From Cymodocea nodosa (taxonomy: Eukaryota > Streptophyta > Magnoliopsida > Alismatales > Cymodoceaceae): 64,000 bases of DNA. The stretch lies in assembly GCA_036874045.1 (NCBI GenBank), contig CM072335.1, forward strand, positions 6,096,001 through 6,160,000, read 5' to 3'. The notes beneath the pieces are model-generated. The model ran no database searches. It saw only the letters and a program-made list of their open reading frames with translations, and was not told where the DNA came from. Positions 57,598-64,000 of this stretch are shown here, one piece after another. Made by a program: the position numbers and the translations under genes. Within the stretch, counting starts at the first letter, position 1. Each line of letters starts with the position of its first letter.

Positions 57598-59350
57598 TGT
57601 AGGATCATATGGCTACACAAGAGGGGGGTGAATTGTGTATTTTTAATATTTTCTGAAATATAATTGAAACTTTAAAACTCAAAAACAAGTTGAGACATTG
57701 TTTTCATAAAATCATTTTTATTCAAGGTTTCAATTACAATATACAATTCAATTCTCCTCAGAAATTGTAGATGCATTTATATTTCGATACCATGTATCAT
57801 CTAAACAATTTCATAACTACAAACAGAGAAAACTAATTTGCGGAATTTAAAACTTTTCTCCCTGTTTGAGATCTTTCTTCTTCTTCTTTTTCTTCTTCAA
57901 CAATTCTTCAGTGATGAATATCTTGTCTTTTGATGCTTCACCGAATTTGCTTTCTTCTGATACTTCAAATCTTCAGTGACGAAAATCTTACCTTTTTATG
58001 CGTCACTGAACTTTCTTCCACTTGAGAGATTTTTCCCGAAGAGGTGTTTTTGATCCCTGAATAAGATTTTTCTTTTGGTGTGCAGGGATGGTTTGATCAT
58101 TGAAAAGATTTTTCGTTTTGTGTATAAGGATAATTTGATCAACGAGAATTCTATGCCTTTTGTACTGTATCTTCATTTCATGCATATCCTTCACGTTTAA
58201 CCATTACCAGTTTTCCACTTCTCCACGTCTTTTCTTTTTCCTTCATTGAAACACACACGTTCTAACCCACATTTATATTTCGAATTTTCTTTAATCATCA
58301 GTCCTGGATCTTTGAAAAATTTCCTGAAAATAAACTTTCTCGTCCAAAATTTTTTCATCAATGTAATAAGAAGTCGTTACTTTAATGTTAACTAAACGAG
58401 TAACACAAGTATATATATATAACTTAACGTTTCTAACTTAACGAGTTCACCATGTGCCATTTCACGTGACAAGTACTGTAGCTAACTCAACGAACTAAGT
58501 CTGTGGTGTTATGCTATCTCAACGAAACAGCTTAACCTTTCTTTCGGAAGGTCAAACGATAACTCACCGAAAACAGTTTAAGTTTCGGATAGTTACGAAT
58601 GTAAGTCACCGAAAAACTCTTTATATTATAAAACTAGTGAGACACGTGTCAAGACCTGAAAACATGACTTAAGTTACCTTTCGGATAGTTATGACTGTAA
58701 GTCTTCGAAAAAACTTTAACTCACCGATTCAGTAATAAAAGAAAAATTTTTATAATAAGAATTTTACCACGTGCAAAAATAACAACTTAAGTTTATAACG
58801 CTAACCTAACGTGTTACCTTAGTGTTCAATATAGCAACTCAACGCGTTTAGTTATGTTAACTTAACGAGTTAAACATGTGCAACTCACGTGATACAATAC
58901 AACATTTGTAACTTATAATTTCACTACGTGTATAACACTAACTTAACGAGTTCGTCTCTTCTTTTACTCACTAACTTAACGAGTTATCACGTGACCTACT
59001 TTAACCTTTAAGCCTCTAACTTAACGAGTTCTCACGTGACCTCTATACAAACAAAACTCTAACTTAACGAGTTGTCTAAACGTGCACTGTTCATGATACA
59101 GAAGATATACCATTAAAACATATCATGCTTTTCAATAAAAACACACATTAACTTAACGTTTAGCTAAATGAGAAATTAATGCAACGAAACGACTAGTTAT
59201 TAACTTCAGATCCAATACAGACAAGTATTTATATCAGTAAGCTTTTTCTGTATTAATTGATGATTTTAATTTCTTTTCACAAGCAATAGTAATTGAGCAA
59301 ATATGATTATTTTCATTCAGCACACATCATCAAAACAAAAATACTCAACA
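57598..59350 (-). repeat. SirB 3' LTR (1753 bp)
   Basis: Plus-strand TGTAGGATCATATGG ... AATACTCAACA. It carries the shared cassette at 58794-58912. It is about 190 bp longer than the SirA LTR, mainly because of a segment at about 58530-58740 bearing TTTCGGATAGTTA, AACTCACCGAAA, CACGTGTC and TGACTTAAGTT motifs that SirA lacks. The TATA site has decayed to TACAAAAG (about 58158). Confidence 0.9.
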
Positions 59351-59853
59351 ATCTCCCCCTTTTTGATGATGACAAAACCATATTAAATCAATTATGAAAT
59401 ATGTTTAACTCAACAAAGCACCTTCGTTGGGTTAACTTTTAATTCAACAAACTTGTTTGTTGACTTAAGTTCACTTAAACTTATTTCTATTATTTGTGTA
59501 AATTTTACCTCTCAGAACTAAAACTCTCAGATATCAATAATTATATAAGTATCAGTTTTCTAGTTATCATCTGTTAGATTACAATAACCATTTAAATAGC
59601 ATCTCCTTTTATAATATATATATGCAATTAAGATCATAATCATCTTTTTATAATATTTCTCCCCCTTTTTGTCATTAATCAAAAAGATAATTACAGAGAA
59701 TATATATATATATATAAGAGATATAATTACAACAACTCTTTCTGTAAACAAGAATAATAATTGAACACATTTATAGAGAAATATATTGTTCAATCAATCA
59801 AACAAGTAATACAAACATTACATTTTATATTCAGATACAAACAAAAACAGTTA
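59351..59853 (-). other. SirB 3' untranslated region and polypurine tracts
   Basis: Minus-strand AAAAAGGGGGAGAT abuts the LTR (59351-59364). A second tract AAAAAGGGGGAG lies at about 59660-59671. GTTGGGTTAAC and GTTGACTTAAG motifs stand at 59425-59470. No gene. Confidence 0.75.
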
Positions 59854-62115
59854 TCAACCCCTCCTAAGTATATCACTTATAGCATTACATATTTTATCTC
59901 TTAGATGCCTAATATCATTTCTGATGTCATTAAGCACTGCATCTAAGTCAGGAGGTAATTGGGTTTGCTGTTCTGCTTGAACTGAATAACTTTGTTGTTG
60001 TTGTTGTATATGGTCTATATCAGGTTGTTGTTGTTGTCGTTGAGGTTTATGCATGGCCTGGAATTTTTGCAAATCTTTGACACTAAATGCTCTCCTGCCT
60101 TTAGTTTCAGAGGGCCAATCGGATAAAGTCAATTGGCTTGTAAGGATTCTACATATAGCATCACCATAAAATAACTTTGAACTCATATGCTGTAGTTGAG
60201 ATATAAAAACATCAAACCAATTTATTTGAATTCTATTCAGCAGGCCATAAGTTGCATATAAACAACTTCTGCTGACTTCCAAATTGTGTCCAACTCTCTG
60301 AAATAAATTTGCATGCAATATATTTGCAATAAACCTTGCCTCTACATTCAAATTTTCCATTAATCTCATTTCAGAATATACATCTGGAATTTTTGATAAA
60401 GACTGAATGTTCCATTCTAGTTGTCTTATTATGTCAAATCTGTTGGTAACAACAACACCTTCATTCTTTAATCCTAAAACTTCAAAAATTAACTCAAGAG
60501 ACAATACAAACTCCTGTTCATTTATTTGAGTTTTCAGAAAATTTCCATTCTTGACCAGATTGCTATAAAAAGTTGCAATAAGCTTTGTGTATTGCTTCCA
60601 TTTTGTTCCTACTGGCAAGAATTTAATGAGGCCTTGAAACTCAAACAGATCTCTTATTTCCATCAAATTTCTGAATTTTATTGGATGAGCATGCAGAATC
60701 TGACATGTAATCAGATTATTGTATTTCTGCAATGCTTCTTCAGATCTAAAATGAATTGCATTACCTTGAATTTTTAATATTGTACACAAAGAAGGTGATA
60801 CCTGAAGCCGTGATTCAGAGTTTAATTCATCTTTAGGAACCTCTTCTTCAAAATGAATGTCATGTTGTTCCTCTTCCAAAATATTATCTTGAAGCTACTC
60901 AGGTAAGCTTGATTCTTCAGCTTCAATAGTGTTAGGAACATTGTCAATATGCTCAACATTCATCTGTTCAGTCTCTATAGAATGTTCAGAGTACAATTTT
61001 TTCACAAATTCTACAACTGGTGTATCTGTTTGTAATTGTTCATTTTGTTCAATAGATAATTCCATTGATTCATGCTGTGAATTCTCAGACTCTGCTTCTA
61101 TAGATTCCGTAGAAGGCTGGTTAACTTTTATCTCTTCTGGACTCTTAACAATTTCAATATCTGCTACTCCAGACAATTCAGCCTTTGAACTAGTTACTGC
61201 TACAACATTGTCAATTATATTTGCAATAACTTGTTCAATGTCAGGTGCTTGATGCTCTGATTTGTCAATTTCTACATCATCAGGACTTGTACTAATAGAA
61301 AAACTTGAGCTCATATTTGACTTGGATTTCTTCTCAAGTTTTCTAGCAAGGGAAAATAAAGTCTCATTATCTTCATCAGTTTCAGTGTGCCTGGAACTGA
61401 TGAGTTTATCAGATGCACAATAAGGTACAATGTCTAGACATACATTGTCATTTGGAAATAAATTTTCATCTGATTTTTCTTTTTCAATAAACTTTGTTTC
61501 CTTAGACATAATTTTTCTAACTTTCCTTCTTCTATAACATTTTTGTTTCTCCTTTTCAAGTATTGCTGTTTTCTTTTCAAATTGCTCCATAAAAGTTTTC
61601 TGCTTTAATTCTTCTAAGGCACTTTCTATTACAACGGCCTTTCGAAGACTGTCAACTTTTGTTTTGTCTACAGCAATATCTGATTCTACTTGTTTTGAAT
61701 ATAAAGGAGTAGGGATAGTTGATTCATGCTCTTCCTCAAATGCATGTAGTCTTGTATCGTTTATAGGAGTTTGAAGAGTTCTATTTGATGAACCTACACA
61801 TTTTTCCAAATATTTTGCATACTATTCCAAAAATGCAATCTCCGCACATTTCATTCTGTATTCTCTATCAAATTTACTACGAATACCCATGTATGTAATA
61901 TTTGCATCAGTATGTTGAAGTTCTTGTCTAACTTCATCTAATATACCTGGAGGAAAGAAGCAATCTCTATAAAGTTCTGCTAACCTTTTGTCCACTCGAA
62001 ATATTTTCTTGAACCAAGTACGTGGAACTTCATCATTCTCTATTTCTTTTCCTTTTGCATCTCTTCTGCTTTTGCCTTTTCCTCTGCCACGACCTTTGTA
62101 GAACTTGGAGACCAT
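59854..62115 (-). pseudogene. SirB accessory ORF, 753 codons with two stops
   Basis: One continuous frame from ATG 62113-62115 to 59854, broken only by TAG near 61821 and 60894; SirA reads Gln at the second. N-terminus MVSKFYKGRGRGKGKSRRDA is strongly basic, then TWFKKIFRVDKRLAELYRD. Residues about 100-430 are acidic and Ser/Thr-rich. Residues about 445-690 form the domain shared with the gypsy accessory ORF: DLFEFQGLIKFL, FYSNLVKNGNFLK, LGLKNEGVVV, FIANILHANLFQRVGH, IQINWFDVFISQL, LFYGDAICR. A Gln-rich stretch and a short helical tail end it. No membrane segment is visible, unlike a classical env-like protein. Role unknown. Confidence 0.75.
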
Positions 62116-62197
62116 CGTCGTAGGTTGTAACAGCAACAAGCAGGAAAGACTTTCTTGACAAAGTTTACAAATAACCTAAGTCCCCATGTAATAAGTG

Positions 62198-62420
62198 TTT
62201 AAATAGGGTTTTTAGGCGTATAACTCAACGTGAAGAGAAGTCGGGTTTAGAAATTAAATAAATATTGAATAAAGTTTATTTAATCAAGGTACCCGAAATA
62301 TTCAAGTATAACTCATTGAGTTAACCAACCTAACGAGTAAAACGCTGTCTAGAGGCAGTTTTACATGTTACCTTATCTAACATAACGTCTAGTTAGTACA
62401 CCAATTTTCGGATGCTTCCA
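62198..62420 (-). promoter_or_regulatory. Putative internal promoter of the SirB accessory ORF
   Basis: Minus-strand TATTTAAA (62198-62205) stands 83 bases before the ATG; ATAACTCAACG, TAACTCATTGAGTTAAC and AACGTCTAG-type motifs follow at 62220-62390. Same layout as SirA and, in part, AthE. Confidence 0.45.
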
Positions 62421-62629
62421 ACTAAAACGTTCCGAAAACAACACACATGCTAAACTTAACATTATCTTGAGAACATTGTAAACTATTTGAACATTTTGTC
62501 CTTTGAATCTAAAATAGTTTATTTGTCTTTTTAAATTATTTCATCAAGATTTTAAGAGGACATTAATTCAGATTAACTAAGATTTGTATTCTAAATTATA
62601 TTAATCTGTTTTCGACATTGTTAATCCTC

Positions 62630-63697
62630 CCCCTACAAATATACTTCAAATATATTCAATCAAAATACAAAATATACTTGTAGTGACAATAGATGTTAAG
62701 TATAACTATAATTTTACATTTTCTTTACAAAGACTTCCGTTATCCTAACATCATCAAAAATGATTTCCAGAATCAATTCCTACTGTATATGAATCAAAAC
62801 ACAACTTTGAACTCAATGCGATTAATTCAAGGAGAATAAAAGAATGTATCTCAAATAAACATTTTCAAAAGTACTAATGTTGATTCAATAAATTAGTAGT
62901 CATATTGGTATAAACTATATGCGATTCAAAGATATCTGTAATTAATGAAACAACTTTTTCTTTTCAAAATAGTAAATATTGATAATTTTCTTTAAAAGTT
63001 AGTTTGAAAAGCTTGAATCATACAAGAGCTTTCTAATGTACCCGTGTAATGAGCTTTCAGTCAACAATCCCAGATCTGATCAGGACCTTAGCTTGCCAGA
63101 TTTAAAGAATCCTTTTTGAGGACAACAATCCTTCTATACATATTTGCTCAAGTACAAAAGACTCATGATCAAACAGATCAATAAACTCTCAAAGATTTTT
63201 ACTTTGTAAGCACTTTTCATTTTAAGCACAGTATATATGTATTCCATTAATACAGATGCAATGAAACACAAATCTCATACAATTTTTACTTCTATGATTG
63301 TACTGAGAATATGAATCAGTTTCAATAAGCTTATACTTTTGATTAACAGTTTAAGATGAGTTACATATAACTTATTCTACAAGTTTAATCAATTAAGTCA
63401 AACTTATGCATGATCATATGCATTTTCCTTGATTTAAAGAAAACATTTAATAAAAATTTCAAAATGTCAGAAGTATTTAATGTTTTTCATTTACACTTCC
63501 ACTTAAAATGGTAAAAACCATTAAAATTGATAAACTACTTAAAATCAATAAGATACTACTATGATTTTATAGTAAATACATAGTATCTTAAGCAGCAGTT
63601 TAGATATTACTTTAGATATTTATAATAAGTATATAATATCTATGAGGTGAACAACATCATCAATACTATTTATCTTTTTATGTGGAGTTTAAGCATT
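62630..63697 (-). other. SirB copy of the shared noncoding block
   Basis: Between pol and the accessory promoter. Core at 62995-63145. The segment starting GCTTGAATCATACAAGAG is nearly identical to the gypsy AthE copy. A purine tract (minus AGGGGGAGGA) lies at about 62626-62635. Confidence 0.75.
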
Positions 63698-64000
63698 TTA
63701 CACATCACATAGCCTATAAATACCTAAATTTAATCTAATGTTGAAGAATGTATTTTCGTCTAGAGGTTTTGTAAATATATCAGCTAATTGATTTTTACTA
63801 GACACAAATTCTAATTTAATTTTTCTTTTAATTACGTTATCTCTTAGAAAATGATGTCCAATCTCTATATGTTTTGCTCTTGAATGTAATACAGGATTTT
63901 TAGAAAGATTTATTGCAGAACTACTATCACAATAAATCTCAGTTGTATCATAAGATAATCCAAAATCTTCTAAAGTTTGCCTTATCCATAGAATCTGAGT
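63698..64000 (-). pseudogene. SirB RNase H C-terminal end
   Basis: Stop at 63698-63700 after LCDV. The frame carries FVSSKNQLADIFTKPL-type, HSRAKHIEIGHHFLRD-type and EIYCDSSSAINLSKNP-type segments, matching SirA 14390-14672. The upstream pol lies outside the window. I see no break in the visible part. Confidence 0.8.

Larger units (their letters stand above)
57598..64000 (-). mobile_element. SirB: Sirevirus-like Ty1/copia element, 3' portion
   Basis: Second member of the SirA family, in the opposite orientation. Seen here are the 3' LTR, accessory ORF, noncoding block and the RNase H end of pol; the rest lies right of the window. It is inserted in the gag of AthC. Its accessory ORF is much better preserved than that of SirA. 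Confidence 0.85.

Noticed and set aside
59560-59793. Minus-strand frame upstream of the SirB LTR
   Set aside because: AT-rich translation of the 3' untranslated region with the polypurine tract; not conserved in SirA.

Overview
The window is a nest of LTR retrotransposons from the nuclear genome of a flowering plant. It is AT-rich, almost every reading frame belongs to a Ty1/copia or Ty3/gypsy element, and most frames carry stop codons. I see no ordinary host gene, no RNA gene and nothing prokaryotic. The species cannot be told from the sequence; a gene-poor, silenced (pericentromere-like) location is an inference.

Names used here. Copia-1 is a minus-strand copia element with short LTRs. SirA (+), SirB (-) and SirG (-) are copia elements resembling the Sirevirus lineage: long LTRs, UBN2-type gag, repeated polypurine tracts and, in SirA and SirB, an extra ORF after pol. 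AthD, AthE and AthC (all -) are gypsy elements resembling the Athila/Tat lineage.

Layout. 1-149: LTR end fragment. 150-4745: Copia-1. 4746-5290: inverted piece of an Athila-type LTR. 5291-8694: 3' half of AthD. 8695-44706: SirA, inserted in AthD and itself carrying two later insertions, AthE (19016-36075, about 17 kb, both LTRs present) at its polypurine tract and SirG (36781-43930) inside its 3' LTR. 44707-50991: the pol half of AthD, carrying a solo SirA-type LTR (45439-46991). 50992-53292: LTR fragments and an Athila-type LTR. 53293-57597: 3' part of AthC. 57598-64000: SirB, inserted in the AthC gag and running off the window.

The most unusual biology is in the gypsy family and its relation to the copia family. 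(1) The gypsy elements have a rearranged order, 5'LTR - zinc-knuckle ORF/PR/RT/RNaseH/IN - accessory ORF - gag core - F-box-like gene - polypurine tract - 3'LTR. The gag core lies downstream of integrase, and a plant F-box-type gene has been captured. (2) The accessory ORF of the gypsy family is homologous to the extra ORF downstream of pol in the SirA/SirB copia family. (3) The two superfamilies also share about 1 kb of noncoding DNA with a very well conserved core, and a roughly 110-bp U3 cassette in their LTRs. (4) The same short motifs (GTTGAGTTA arrays, CACGTG, and TTTCGGATAGTTA paired with TAACTCACCGAAA) recur in the LTRs of three families and in the spacers upstream of the internal ORFs. 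Together these suggest modular exchange between Ty1/copia and Ty3/gypsy elements and possibly shared transcriptional control. All copies in the window look defective, mainly through stops where a sister copy keeps Gln, Trp or Arg, as expected from decay of methylated DNA.
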